From Pedobacter terrae (GTDB lineage: Bacteria; Bacteroidota; Bacteroidia; Sphingobacteriales; Sphingobacteriaceae): a stretch of 64,000 nucleotides of DNA. Position numbers and translations under genes: made by a program. Position 1 is the stretch's first letter; the number at the start of each line of letters is the position of its first letter. Shown here one piece after another: positions 34,028 to 43,066 of this stretch. The DNA is taken from the NCBI RefSeq assembly GCF_900100705.1, contig NZ_FNCH01000014.1, forward strand, positions 62,001-126,000. Direction: 5' to 3'. The notes beneath the pieces were generated by a model. That model worked only from the letters and a program-made list of their open reading frames with translations, was not told the origin of the DNA and did not search any database.

Positions 34028-35623
34028 TTAGTGAACACCGTGCATCCATTTGCGCAGAATTGGACTTATGGCGAACATAATGAAACCAGCAACAATTGGT
34101 ATGATGGTGAATATTAAGAAGAATGTAGAGATGGAATAAGCCGAACTGATTTTATCGATCATTGATCCGGTAGCTCCTGCAAGATAATTACCGATGGCGG
34201 TACAGGTAAAAAATACACCAAACATTAAACCTACCAAATTAGCTGGTGCTAGTTTACTTACATATGATAAGCCAACCGGAGAGATGCATAGTTCTCCAAC
34301 AGTATGAAAGAAATAAGCAAAAACAAGCCAGAATAAACTTACTTCTGCTGAAGTAGCTCCTCGCGGAATGGCAGAACCTCCATAAGCCAGTCCCGCAAAA
34401 CCAATACCTACGAAGATAAGGCCAAATCCGAATTTTACCGGACCACTTGGATTAAATTTGGTTTCCCAAATTTTTGAAACAATTGGAGCTAACGATACAA
34501 TAAAAAATGAATTGAGTACGCTGAACCATGATGCAGGCACTTCGGTGCTTACAGAACCCAATTCGCGGTCCACTTTCCAGATGGCCAATACCCAAATAAT
34601 AGCAAAGCTCAGTAAGGTAAATAAAATGGTTGCCGGATATTTTTTGAATATTTTTCTGGCTAATGAGAACAATACGAAAGTTACGGCTACCAGCGGAAAT
34701 ATCGTAAGAATACTGTCTACCCACTTAAAAGTGGTTGCCGCACCGCCAGTTAAATTTCTTAGCGTATAGTCTTTGGCAAAGATAGTCATCGAACCACCTG
34801 CCTGTTCAAACACCATCCAAAAGAAAATAGTGAAGATAGATAAGATGGCAATAACCCATAAACGCTGGTTTCTTACTTTTCTGGGAATTTCTTCTACTGT
34901 TGGGTCTGCTTTTTCAACTTCTTTGGCTTTATCTACAGATGCACCTATTACGCCAAAAATTTTCTGACCGAAATAGAATTGCAGCATACCGAAGAGCATA
35001 AAAATACCAGCCAGACCGAAACCGTAGTGCCAACCTACTTTTTCGCCAATATAACCGCACATTAACATCCCAATGAAGGCGCCAGAGTTAATCCCCATGT
35101 AGAAAATAGCATAAGCACTGTCTTTCTTATCGCTGATAGGAGGGTAAAGTTTACCTACAATAGAAGAAATGTTTGGTTTAAAAAATCCGTTACCTACGAT
35201 TAATAATAGTAAACCTAAATAGAAAAAGTTGTTGCTAAAGCCTTCAAGTGCCATGGCAGCGTGGCCAAGGGTCATGATAAAAGCACCGATGATTACCGCT
35301 TTTCTATAACCTGTAAATTTATCGGCAATTAAACCACCAAGTATTGGTGTAAAATATACCAAACCGGTATAAATGGCATAAAGCTGTAAGGCTTCAGGCC
35401 GTGGCCAACCCCAGCCGTTTTTGCTCAGATCACTAATCAGGAAAAGAACCAAAATGGCCCGCATGCCATAGTAGCTGAATCTTTCCCACATTTCGGTAAA
35501 AAAGAGCACAAAAAGGCCAACGGGATGGCTGAATAATTTCTCAGGAGAAACCCCTTGACTGTTTAAGTGGAGGTCTAGTTCCTTATCATGGTCAATACTA
35601 ATGCTTTCATTAGATGTTTGCAT
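34028..35623 (-). CDS. POT-family proton-dependent peptide transporter
   Basis: The 531-aa protein is a paralogue of the next gene, with an N-terminal cytoplasmic extension of ~35 residues. The proton/peptide motif is in TEMWERFSYYGMRA (Glu44, Glu47, Arg48). GNGFFKPNISSIVGKLY and the IFYMGINSGAFIGM segment follow, then a central cytoplasmic loop rich in Lys/Glu (VDKAKEVEKADPTVEEIPRK) and further helices. It imports small peptides. Two different POT genes side by side suggest different peptide ranges. Confidence 0.93.
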   Translation of the reverse strand: MQTSNESISIDHDKELDLHLNSQGVSPEKLFSHPVGLFVLFFTEMWERFSYYGMRAILVLFLISDLSKNGWGWPRPEALQLYAIYTGLVYFTPILGGLIADKFTGYRKAVIIGAFIMTLGHAAMALEGFSNNFFYLGLLLLIVGNGFFKPNISSIVGKLYPPISDKKDSAYAIFYMGINSGAFIGMLMCGYIGEKVGWHYGFGLAGIFMLFGMLQFYFGQKIFGVIGASVDKAKEVEKADPTVEEIPRKVRNQRLWVIAILSIFTIFFWMVFEQAGGSMTIFAKDYTLRNLTGGAATTFKWVDSILTIFPLVAVTFVLFSLARKIFKKYPATILFTLLSFAIIWVLAIWKVDRELGSVSTEVPASWFSVLNSFFIVSLAPIVSKIWETKFNPSGPVKFGFGLIFVGIGFAGLAYGGSAIPRGATSAEVSLFWLVFAYFFHTVGELCISPVGLSYVSKLAPANLVGLMFGVFFTCTAIGNYLAGATGSMIDKISSAYSISTFFLIFTIIPIVAGFIMFAISPILRKWMHGVH

Positions 35624-35758
35624 AAAACATTTGTTGGTTTTAGTTTATGAATTCAGAATTTGTGTGTTGTTTAAGCTAGTTAGCAGGGCGCAATATAGTG
35701 AGCGATTGGCAAACTCACAAATTTTTAAGCCAGGAGCAAGGTAAATGATTTGTTAAAA

Positions 35759-36655
35759 TCAAAACTTCCTGATGGGTTTAACATTTTTCTTTGGGTCTGC
35801 ATAAAGCTCATCATTTGAGTCTGCATCATTGTTAAGGACAATATCTTCCTGCAGTTTTAATCTTCCGCCTATAATTTTGAAACCATCAAAAGTGCCGTCA
35901 GATCCATAATATTCAAATTTATCCTTGATCTCCGGATCAAAAGAAGTCAGATGATCAAACACGATCATGCCTGCTTTCAGATCCGTTTTTAAGGTCATGG
36001 CATTCGATTTGGCATACTCAAATATGATCCTGTTTTTTCCTTTTAGTTCTTTGCCATCAAAAACAGGAGCACCAAAGCTGAGCTTATCCCGGTCAAAAAC
36101 GAGAATGTCGATTACCTTTTTAGTGGTTACCTGTGTATTGCCTTTCCAACCCAAAAGTACATAGTAAGACAATCGGCTTCCGCTGGTAACCGGAACAATT
36201 TCATAATACCTGGCGCCAAACCATTTCTGATTATTGGTAATGCCGTTAGGGTCGCCAATATTATCAGTCTGATCGATTAAAGGGTAAAGTTTCAGCGGGC
36301 CGCTTTTGGTATTCATCTGGATGGCGCCATAATAGCGGTATGTACCATTTTCGAGCAGTACATACCAGCTCAAAATCCTAAAGGCCTGATCGGGTGACTT
36401 AATTACCGATACATTTTTAAGCGAATCGAAAGCGTAAGAAAAAGAGTTAGTGACTTTTAAAGCCTCAACGAGTGTTTTTACAAAACGGCCATTGATCTCT
36501 AATTTTTGTGCATCGCTCTGCGCAGCAATAACCTTTGATGATATCTTAATCAGTGTATCCTGAAAAATATCTAAAGCATTTGGGTTTTGCTGCGCCTTTA
36601 AGTCAAAGCTCTGCATTCCTAAGATGAAAAGAATGTAAAATCTGATAACTTTCAT
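35759..36655 (-). CDS. Conserved exported protein, unknown function
   Basis: The 298-aa product has a signal peptide (MKVIRFYILFILGMQSFDLKA, cleaved before QQNP) and then a mixed alpha/beta region without known catalytic motifs. Recognisable stretches are FRILSWYVLLENGTYRYYGA, NNQKWFGARYYEIVP, YYVLLGWKGN and RIIFEYAKSNAMTLKTDLKA, which recur in related Bacteroidota proteins as far as I know. Sequence alone does not suggest a function. It starts 29 nt after the thiolase gene, and the two are probably cotranscribed. Confidence 0.7.
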   Translation of the reverse strand: MKVIRFYILFILGMQSFDLKAQQNPNALDIFQDTLIKISSKVIAAQSDAQKLEINGRFVKTLVEALKVTNSFSYAFDSLKNVSVIKSPDQAFRILSWYVLLENGTYRYYGAIQMNTKSGPLKLYPLIDQTDNIGDPNGITNNQKWFGARYYEIVPVTSGSRLSYYVLLGWKGNTQVTTKKVIDILVFDRDKLSFGAPVFDGKELKGKNRIIFEYAKSNAMTLKTDLKAGMIVFDHLTSFDPEIKDKFEYYGSDGTFDGFKIIGGRLKLQEDIVLNNDADSNDELYADPKKNVKPIRKF

Positions 36656-36684
36656 ATTATTAAATGCACAAAAAAGCTTTAAGA

Positions 36685-37860
36685 TTATAATTTCTTAATA
36701 ACCAAGGCGCTTGCTCCACCACCGCCATTACAGATTCCAGCCACACCGATTTCTCCATTGTTTTGCGCCAGTACCGAAAGCAAGGTTACTACAATCCGCG
36801 CACCCGACGCACCGAGCGGGTGACCTAATGAAACGGCGCCACCATTCACATTAACCTGGCTATCGGTTAATTTTAAAAGTTGGTTATTGGCAATGGAAAC
36901 TACCGAGAAAGCTTCGTTGATTTCAAAATAATCTACGTCTTCTATATTTACTTTGGCTTTGTGTAAAGCTAAAGGAATCGCTTTTGAAGGGGCAGTTGTA
37001 AACCATTCTGGTGCCTGTTGTGCATCAGCATAGCCCAAAATTTTGGCTAAAGGTTTTAAGCCCAGTTCTTTGGCTTTATCAGCGCTCATTAAAACCAATG
37101 CCGCGGCACCATCGTTTAAAGTAGATGCGTTTGCAGCTGTTACTGTTCCGTCTTTTATGAAAACAGGTTTTAATGAAGGTATTTTATCAAATTTAACTGC
37201 TGTGGGTTCATCATCGGTATCAACCAACGTAATTTCGCCTTTACGGTCTTTCACCTCAACGGCCACAATTTCATTGGCAAATTTACCTGAAGTTTGTGCG
37301 GCTTGCGCCCTTTTGTACGATTCGATGGCAAATTGATCCTGTGCCTCGCGACTGATCTGGCATTCAGTCGCACAAAGTTCGGCGGCAGAACCCATGTGGT
37401 AGTCGTTGTATACATCCCAAAGGCCATCTTTTACCAAACCATCTGTAATTTGTCCGTGGCCCAGGCGATAGCCATTTCTTGCCTTATCCAGGTAGTATGG
37501 AACATTACTCATGCTTTCCATGCCGCCGGCAATCATAATTTCATTATCCCCATTAGCAATACTTTGTGCGGCAAGCATGATTGCTTTGGTACCCGAAGCA
37601 CATACTTTATTAATGGTTGTGGCAGGTAAATCTGGCAATCCGGCAAATTTTGCAGCTTGTGTAGCTGGGGCTTGTCCGAGGTTTGCCGATAAAACATTGC
37701 CCATGTATATTTCCTGGATCTGTTCTGGTTTTAATCCGGCTTTTTCAATAGCGGCTTTAATGGCAAAGCCACCAAGCTGGGTAGCAGAAAATTGAGCTAA
37801 TGAGCCTCCAAAACTGCCAATAGGCGTTCGCACAGCTGATACAATTACAACTTCTTTCAT
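36685..37860 (-). CDS. Acetyl-CoA C-acyltransferase (thiolase)
   Basis: The 391-aa product is a biosynthetic-type thiolase in length. Active-site residues are intact: Cys87 in NKVCASGTKA, His347 in LGHPLGASGAR and Cys377 in GICNGGGGASAL. It makes or splits acetoacetyl-CoA (or longer 3-ketoacyl-CoA) in the cytoplasm. It could work with the CoA-transferase at 1525-2966 on acetoacetate, but the genes are 34 kb apart. Substrate chain length cannot be told from sequence here. Confidence 0.93.
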   Translation of the reverse strand: MKEVVIVSAVRTPIGSFGGSLAQFSATQLGGFAIKAAIEKAGLKPEQIQEIYMGNVLSANLGQAPATQAAKFAGLPDLPATTINKVCASGTKAIMLAAQSIANGDNEIMIAGGMESMSNVPYYLDKARNGYRLGHGQITDGLVKDGLWDVYNDYHMGSAAELCATECQISREAQDQFAIESYKRAQAAQTSGKFANEIVAVEVKDRKGEITLVDTDDEPTAVKFDKIPSLKPVFIKDGTVTAANASTLNDGAAALVLMSADKAKELGLKPLAKILGYADAQQAPEWFTTAPSKAIPLALHKAKVNIEDVDYFEINEAFSVVSIANNQLLKLTDSQVNVNGGAVSLGHPLGASGARIVVTLLSVLAQNNGEIGVAGICNGGGGASALVIKKL

Positions 37861-38145
37861 GTATACTAAATTTTATGAATTTTTGGTTAGGCCGCTAAGT
37901 TAGTTAAACCTTACAGGTTTCCAAAGCCTGCATGCTTTAAAATAACGTTTGTAAAATGATTTTAGCGCTTAATAAATAAGCTAATAATTAAGTTTCAATT
38001 AATATTACATTGTAATTAATTTTTACATGTTTCCTAGCGCAATCGTCATGCTGAACTTGTCTCATCATCTTTCTGGTTAGATAAACCCTGGAAATAAAGA
38101 AGCTGATTCACTCCCTTCTTATTAAGGAGGGGTACCCATATGGCT

Positions 38146-38316
38146 GGCTGTTTGATAAGTTTTATTTAAAGGTGAGGCGTTAAAAATTAGGTGTCGCGAT
38201 GTTGGTTTAATCGATTAAGTTTTTTGGAAATGAATGTTTCAGCGCGTTTTGCTTACTGTAGTCCTGCTGTGCGCTATAGCCCTCATACTTCGGGGCTGTC
38301 GCTGCCATCAGGTTTA
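38146..38316. repeat. Direct repeat, copy 1 (~171 bp)
   Basis: It starts ggctgtttgataag, includes gtgtcgcgatgttggttta and cctcatacttcggggctgtc, and ends ggttta. Copy 2 at 38389-38560 matches nearly base for base with an offset of 243-244 bp (about ten substitutions and one inserted T). Confidence 0.85.
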
Positions 38317-38388
38317 ATTAACTCCGGCGGGTGATGTTTGGGTTAGTTTGTCTTTCCAGTGTCGATTTACTCGCTTCTTATAAAGGCG

Positions 38389-38560
38389 GGCTGTTTGATA
38401 AGTTTTATTTAAAGGTGAGGCGTTAAAAATTAGGTGTCGCGATGTTGGTTTAATCGATTAGGTTTTTTTGGAAATGAATGGTCCAGCGCGTTTCGCTTGC
38501 TGTAGTTCTGCTGTGCGCTCTAGCCCTCATACTTCGGGGCTGTCGCTGTCATCAGGTTTA
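38389..38560. repeat. Direct repeat, copy 2 (~172 bp)
   Basis: Second copy of the element at 38146-38316. Similarity extends weakly upstream of both copies (ctcccttcttattaagga against ctcgcttcttataaaggc), so the unit may be longer than 171 bp. Confidence 0.85.
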
Positions 38561-38776
38561 AATTACCCGGACTGGTGGTTTTTTGGTCAGGTTGCTTTTC
38601 AGCGCTGATTACTTCCCTCCTTGTTTTAAGGAGGGGTGCGCGCGGGGCGGGGTGGTTTGCGTTAGGGATTGTAAGGGTTCAGTACCGATTTTTCATCGGT
38701 ACCGGAGCAAAGCGCAGCCCTGAAAAGCCCGACCCTTTCCCGATTTTTCATAGGGATTAGGGGGAACGCCCAAATT

Positions 38777-38824
38777 AGTTGGCAGTTAGTAATTAGCAAT
38801 TTTCAGTTGGCAGTTTCAGTCTGC
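38777..38824 (+). repeat. AGTTnnn/AGTCnnn heptamer tract after the RHH gene
   Basis: Units agttggc, agttagt, aattagc, aattttc, agttggc, agtttc (6), agtctgc. It ends seven bases past the stop of the minus-strand ribbon-helix-helix gene. Unlike the other tracts it runs opposite to its gene. Confidence 0.7.
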
Positions 38825-38831
38825 CAAAAGT

Positions 38832-38999
38832 TTATTCTTCTTTCGCCTTGCCCTTTTTTCTTGATTTTAAAGCCTGGGTAAGTAGAAACTCAATCTGTCC
38901 GTTTGTACTTCTAAACTCATCGGCAGCCCAGGTTTCTACTTCTTTTAATAAAGCAGGACTAATTCTTAATACAAAAGCTTTTTTATCTTTCTCCGCCAT
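38832..38999 (-). CDS. Arc-like ribbon-helix-helix protein (55 aa)
   Basis: Read directly from the minus strand: ATG at 38999, stop at 38832-38834. The product is MAEKDKKAFVLRISPALLKE, then VETWAADEFRSTNGQIEFLL and TQALKSRKKGKAKEE. This is the classic Arc/MetJ ribbon-helix-helix pattern: a strand FVLRIS, helix 1 with PALLKEVETWAADEF, and helix 2 STNGQIEFLLTQAL, with a basic tail. It should bind DNA as a dimer. It is the last of a three-gene unit, with only two nt between it and the upstream gene, so it may be the autoregulator of the SPFH operon. Confidence 0.85.
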   Translation of the reverse strand: MAEKDKKAFVLRISPALLKEVETWAADEFRSTNGQIEFLLTQALKSRKKGKAKEE

Positions 39000-39001
39000 T
39001 C

Positions 39002-39523
39002 TTATTGTATTGCTTGTATATTATACCTCGTTTTTAAATTTAGGAGGAACATCTCCAGCCCATCAATTTTATTGCTGCTAAATAATAATTTTTTACCATT
39101 TTTAAATTCAATCTGTAAACCTTTATCCCGATCATTTAATAAGTAGGCTTTATCATTAAACTTAAACCAAAGCCTGTTGCGAACACCAAATCCGCCATAA
39201 TCTCCTAAAGCATTATACTTGTTGATGTAGACTTTCTCCATGGTGGTCCAGCTCAATAACTTCAGCTTGCTTTGAAACGGAAAATACCGGTAAGCAATTC
39301 CTTCAGCGTTGATCTGCAAAGTCATCACGTTTTTTTGAAGCAAATAAATGATAGCAAAAGGAAGGAGAACAGCCCAAAAAGGTGCAAAATATGCTGCTTT
39401 TAAATCCTGGAAACTCATCCCGCCCTTATCAAAGAGTACAATGCTGAGTACCATGATCGCGTCGATTGCCAATAGAATATACAGCCACCAAAGTTTTAAG
39501 CACTGTTTTTCTTCAAATTCCAT
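39002..39523 (-). CDS. Small membrane protein, PH-like soluble part, unknown
   Basis: The 173-aa product has two membrane helices near the N-terminus (LWWLYILLAIDAIMVLSIVL and FWAVLLPFAIIYLL). A ~100-residue beta-rich domain follows (LQINAEGIAYRYFPFQSKLK onward, including WTTMEKVYINKY) that resembles bacterial PH-like membrane-associated domains. No catalytic motif is seen. It sits between SPFH (four-nt gap) and the ribbon-helix-helix gene (two-nt gap), so it is a tight operon member and likely partner of the SPFH scaffold. Confidence 0.75.
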   Translation of the reverse strand: MEFEEKQCLKLWWLYILLAIDAIMVLSIVLFDKGGMSFQDLKAAYFAPFWAVLLPFAIIYLLQKNVMTLQINAEGIAYRYFPFQSKLKLLSWTTMEKVYINKYNALGDYGGFGVRNRLWFKFNDKAYLLNDRDKGLQIEFKNGKKLLFSSNKIDGLEMFLLNLKTRYNIQAIQ

Positions 39524-39527
39524 TTTA

Positions 39528-40385
39528 CTAGTTATACAAGGTCCCGGTGTTTACCACAGGTTGTACATGGCGGTCGCCACAAAGTACTACCAGTAAATTA
39601 CTTACCATGGCAGCTTTACGCTCTTCATCCAGTTCTACAATGCCTTTTTGCGATAATTTTTCCAATGCCATTTCTACCATACCCACGGCACCTTCAACAA
39701 TTAACTTACGGGCTGCAATAACCGCAGTGGCCTGTTGGCGCTGTAACATGGCACTTGCAATTTCTGGTGCATAAGCCAAATGCGAAATCCTGGCTTCTAA
39801 AACTTCAATGCCTGCGCGTGATAAACGTTCGTTCAGCTCATTCTCCAAAAGTTCACTTACTTTTTCGGCACCATCTTTTAACGTAATGCTGGTTTCTTCT
39901 CCTTCAGCATGGTCGTAAGGGAAGATGTTGGCCAGATGCCTTACGGCAGCCTCACTCTGGATGTTTACATATTGCATGTAATTTTCTACAGAGAAAACGG
40001 CTTTAGCAGTTTCGTTTACTTTCCAAACCACCACGGCTGCAATTTCGATCGGGTTACCCAGTTTGTCGTTCACCTTTAACTGCTGTCCGTTTAAATTATT
40101 TGCTTTTAACGATATACGCCTTTTTGCCGTTAGCGGGTTTACCCAGAAAAAGCCATCAGCTTTTACCGTACCCAAATATTTTCCGAATAGGGTGAGTACC
40201 ATCGATTGGTTGGGATTGATAATTAGAAAGCCCGGAAAGATTAAAAATACATCTATCGCTAATAAAACGCCTCCCCAAAGAAAAATTTCAGAAACAAAGC
40301 AGAAAATGGAAGCACCCAGCAATGCTATGCTTAAAGCGAAAGTTAAATAGCCAGATGGCGGATTGATAATTTTTTCTTGATACAT
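39528..40385 (-). CDS. SPFH/Band 7 domain membrane protein
   Basis: Started at the ATG at 40385 (285 aa); an ATG 66 nt upstream adds a residue run unlike the family. Two N-terminal membrane helices (about 11-50) are followed by the SPFH domain (about 55-230): IINPNQSMVLTLFGKYLGTV, WVNPLTAKRRISLKANNLNG, KLGNPIEIAAVVVWKV and NELNERLSRAGIEVLEARIS. These proteins form rings or scaffolds on membranes. It heads the operon SPFH - membrane protein - ribbon-helix-helix regulator and is divergent from the 7TM-HD gene with 118 nt between. Confidence 0.9.
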   Translation of the reverse strand: MYQEKIINPPSGYLTFALSIALLGASIFCFVSEIFLWGGVLLAIDVFLIFPGFLIINPNQSMVLTLFGKYLGTVKADGFFWVNPLTAKRRISLKANNLNGQQLKVNDKLGNPIEIAAVVVWKVNETAKAVFSVENYMQYVNIQSEAAVRHLANIFPYDHAEGEETSITLKDGAEKVSELLENELNERLSRAGIEVLEARISHLAYAPEIASAMLQRQQATAVIAARKLIVEGAVGMVEMALEKLSQKGIVELDEERKAAMVSNLLVVLCGDRHVQPVVNTGTLYN

Positions 40386-40503
40386 AGTTGATATTAATTT
40401 GATATCATAAAGTAAAATATAAAATCCGGTAATTGCAAACAAAACGTGCAAAATATATATTAGATAAAAATGTTATTTTTGACAATACAATAAATACATC
40501 GTT

Positions 40504-42582
40504 TTGGCCAAGATCAAGAGAAATTCACACAAGATCCTTTACCGGAAGTATTCATCAAACCTAAAATATGTGATGATGATATTTACCGTTTTCATTATTA
40601 CGCTATTCCTGCCCAAACAGCCACGGTTTAGGTATGAGTTTGAAAAAAATGCGGTATGGAAAAACAAGGACCTGATTTCGCCTTTCAGTTTTGCTATTTT
40701 AAAAACCAACCCGCAGGTTAAGGCTGATAAAAAGAATGCCTTAAAAGATATTTTGCCCGTTTACCAACTGGATAGGAGTATTACCGCCAATGCATTGGAA
40801 GAGTTTGCTAACGAATTTGATGTGAAATGGAGATCGAAACAGCTGAGCGAAAAAGATAAGGATGTATATAAAAGCGCTGCCTATAAATTATTGCAGAGCA
40901 TTTACCAAAAAGGCATTATTGGCTTAAATGTGAAACACCAGGCTGGAGGTAAAAATTACGATTTTTCGCTGCTTGAAAATAATGTGGCCCAGGAGAAAAA
41001 TACACAGGATGTTTTTACCGCAGAATCGGCTCTGAAGTTTTTTAGAGATAATTTTAAGGCCCCTAACCAGGTAATGGGCGATTTAGTTGCAAACCTTGCG
41101 ATTGATCACATTACCCCAAATATTGTATTTGATGAACGGCTGACACAAACCATACAGGATAATACGGTGAATAACATCTCTACTACCAAAGGCATGGTGC
41201 AGAAGGGCGAACTTATTGTGGCCAAAAATGATGTTATTGATGAAGAAATTTATCAGAAACTGGAATCTTATAAAGCTACCTACGATGCACAAACCAAAAC
41301 CATTGGCAGCCGGGCGTTGGTTTACCTGGGGCAGGTGATATTAGTTGGTTTTATCATCACGATATTAATGTCGTTCCTTTTTCTTTTCCGTAAGGATATT
41401 TTTGCCGATAACCGTCAGCTTTCCTTAATTCTGATTGTAACCACGGGGATGTTGCTGGCTTTAACGTGGGCTATTAAGATGGAGATTCCTAGTTTATACT
41501 ATATCCCTTTCTGTGTGGTGCCTATTATCATCAGGATTTTGTTTGATACACGTTTGGCGCTTTACCTCCATATGCTGGTGATACTAATTGCCGGGTTCTT
41601 TGTAGCCAATAGCTTCGAATTTGTTTTTTATCAGGTTACGGCAGGTATGGTTGCCATATTCAGTATCAAAAACTTTGTGAAGCGGGAAAGGTTCCTGATT
41701 TCGGCTTTATTTATTCTGCTGGCGTATTTTGTTTCTTTTGTGGGCATCGCTTTACTTCGTGAAGGTTCTTTCCGCGAAATTGAATGGTTAAATTTTATTC
41801 CTTTTGTGTTTAGTGTATTGCTATCGCTTTTGGCTTATCCTTTAATTTACCTGTTCGAGCGTATTTTCGGTATCACCTCTGATGTGGCTTTAATCGAGTT
41901 GACCAATACCAATAATAAACTGTTAAGGGAGCTTGCTTTTAAAGCACCCGGAACCTTTCAGCACTCTTTACAGGTGGCTAACCTTGCCGAAGCTGCAATA
42001 TTTAAAATCGGCGGTAATTCTGTGTTGGTTAGGGCAGGGGCATTGTACCATGATATCGGTAAAGTAGACAATCCACAGTATTTTATCGAAAACCAAAACA
42101 CCGCGGTGAGCCCGCATGATAAATTACCTTATGAGCAAAGTGCGCAGATTATTATTCAGCATGTACATAAAGGAATTGAGATTTTAAGAAAGAACCAGAT
42201 TCCCGAGGCTATTATCGATTTTATCAGAACACACCATGGAAATACAAGGGTGGATTATTTTTATCAGTCGTTTTTGAAAAATACGCCTGAAAAATTTGTC
42301 GACGAAAACATTTTTCGCTACCCCGGACCCATACCTTTTAGTAAGGAAACGGGCGTGTTAATGCTCGCAGATTCTGTCGAAGCAGCCTCAAGAAGTCTGA
42401 AAAATCCCGATGCACAGAACATAAATGACATCGTTGAACGCATAATTAACTATAAATTGGAGCAAAATCAGTTAGATGACTGCGATTTAACGTTAAAAGA
42501 TATTGAGACTATCAAATTGATATTCAAGACGATGCTAATGAGCATCTATCATGTGCGCATAGATTATCAACAAATTTTATAA
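40504..42582 (+). CDS. 7TM-HD (PgpH-like) HDIG-domain phosphodiesterase, probable c-di-AMP type
   Basis: The 692-aa product is listed from a TTG start at 40504; an ATG at residue 24 would remove the basic N-terminus, so TTG is preferred but not sure. Order: a membrane helix near 23-37, an extracellular 7TMR-HDED-type domain (about 60-270), about seven membrane helices (about 275-460), and a cytoplasmic HD domain with ALYHDIGKVDNPQYF (His516, Asp517) plus IRTHHGNTRVDYFY. PgpH-type enzymes split cyclic di-AMP. Bacteroidota homologues are common. The upstream region is shared with the divergent SPFH operon; the downstream tRNA promoter begins within seven bases of the stop. Confidence 0.9.
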   Translation: MAKIKRNSHKILYRKYSSNLKYVMMIFTVFIITLFLPKQPRFRYEFEKNAVWKNKDLISPFSFAILKTNPQVKADKKNALKDILPVYQLDRSITANALEEFANEFDVKWRSKQLSEKDKDVYKSAAYKLLQSIYQKGIIGLNVKHQAGGKNYDFSLLENNVAQEKNTQDVFTAESALKFFRDNFKAPNQVMGDLVANLAIDHITPNIVFDERLTQTIQDNTVNNISTTKGMVQKGELIVAKNDVIDEEIYQKLESYKATYDAQTKTIGSRALVYLGQVILVGFIITILMSFLFLFRKDIFADNRQLSLILIVTTGMLLALTWAIKMEIPSLYYIPFCVVPIIIRILFDTRLALYLHMLVILIAGFFVANSFEFVFYQVTAGMVAIFSIKNFVKRERFLISALFILLAYFVSFVGIALLREGSFREIEWLNFIPFVFSVLLSLLAYPLIYLFERIFGITSDVALIELTNTNNKLLRELAFKAPGTFQHSLQVANLAEAAIFKIGGNSVLVRAGALYHDIGKVDNPQYFIENQNTAVSPHDKLPYEQSAQIIIQHVHKGIEILRKNQIPEAIIDFIRTHHGNTRVDYFYQSFLKNTPEKFVDENIFRYPGPIPFSKETGVLMLADSVEAASRSLKNPDAQNINDIVERIINYKLEQNQLDDCDLTLKDIETIKLIFKTMLMSIYHVRIDYQQIL

Positions 42583-42588
42583 TTTTTT

Positions 42589-42619
42589 TTTGTTGAATAA
42601 CTTGTTTTACTATATTTGC
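42589..42619 (+). promoter_or_regulatory. Bacteroidota-type promoter for the tRNA cluster
   Basis: TTTG at 42589-42592 and TATATTTGC at 42611-42619 with an 18-nt spacer match the primary sigma promoter (-33 TTTG, -7 TAnnTTTGC) of Bacteroidota. The expected start near 42625 lies ~40 nt before tRNA-Ser. Confidence 0.75.
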
Positions 42620-42664
42620 AGACCTCAAAACAACGCCGGTAGGGCAGAAAAAAGAGGTTTGAAA

Positions 42665-42752
<88 letters not shown>

Positions 42753-42852
42753 AAGAGAATAAAAATTTGCAAATAAAAATGGAATTGTCAATTTAAATCC
42801 GTTAATTTGCAATCCCTTCGAAAAAGGGAAATAAAAAAGAAGATACCAAGTT

Positions 42853-42926
42853 CGGGATGTAGCGTAGCCCGGTATCGCGCCTGCTTTGGGAGCAGGAGGT
42901 CGTAGGTTCGAATCCTGCCATCCCGA
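42853..42926 (+). tRNA. tRNA-Pro (TGG), copy 1
   Basis: 74 nt: acceptor cgggatg with catcccg plus A; anticodon arm cctgc-tttggga-gcagg gives TGG; T arm taggttcgaatccta-type. It is identical to the second copy 128 bp downstream. Confidence 0.95.
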
Positions 42927-42980
42927 CAAAAAGTTCAATCCACTTTACAACAGGATTAAAAAAAGATCGATACCAAAGTT

Positions 42981-43054
42981 CGGGATGTAGCGTAGCCCGG
43001 TATCGCGCCTGCTTTGGGAGCAGGAGGTCGTAGGTTCGAATCCTGCCATCCCGA
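42981..43054 (+). tRNA. tRNA-Pro (TGG), copy 2
   Basis: Identical 74-nt sequence to copy 1. The upstream flank gataccaa(a)gtt is also shared, showing a tandem duplication of about 128 bp rather than two independent genes. Confidence 0.95.
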
Positions 43055-43066
43055 CACAAAACAAGA

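Larger units (their letters stand above)
37861..38831. other. 971-bp repeat-rich non-coding block
   Basis: No gene is supported. It holds an aaacct/aggttt hairpin near 37905-37919, the cgtcatgctgaacttg element (38043-38058), two ~171-bp direct repeats, cccttcttattaagga and ctccttgttttaagga palindromes, a taccgat/atcggta hairpin (38683-38701) followed by the word cccgaccctttcccg, and a heptamer tract. It is the largest gene-free stretch of the window and looks like a landing site for intergenic repeats. Confidence 0.7.

Noticed and set aside
38146..38560. CRISPR array
   Set aside because: Only two long copies (~171 bp) and no short regular repeat-spacer pattern; no cas genes in the window.
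38575..39081. Plus-strand frames of 61 and 77 aa in the repeat block
   Set aside because: The first is repeat DNA; the second is antisense to the ribbon-helix-helix gene and its neighbour.
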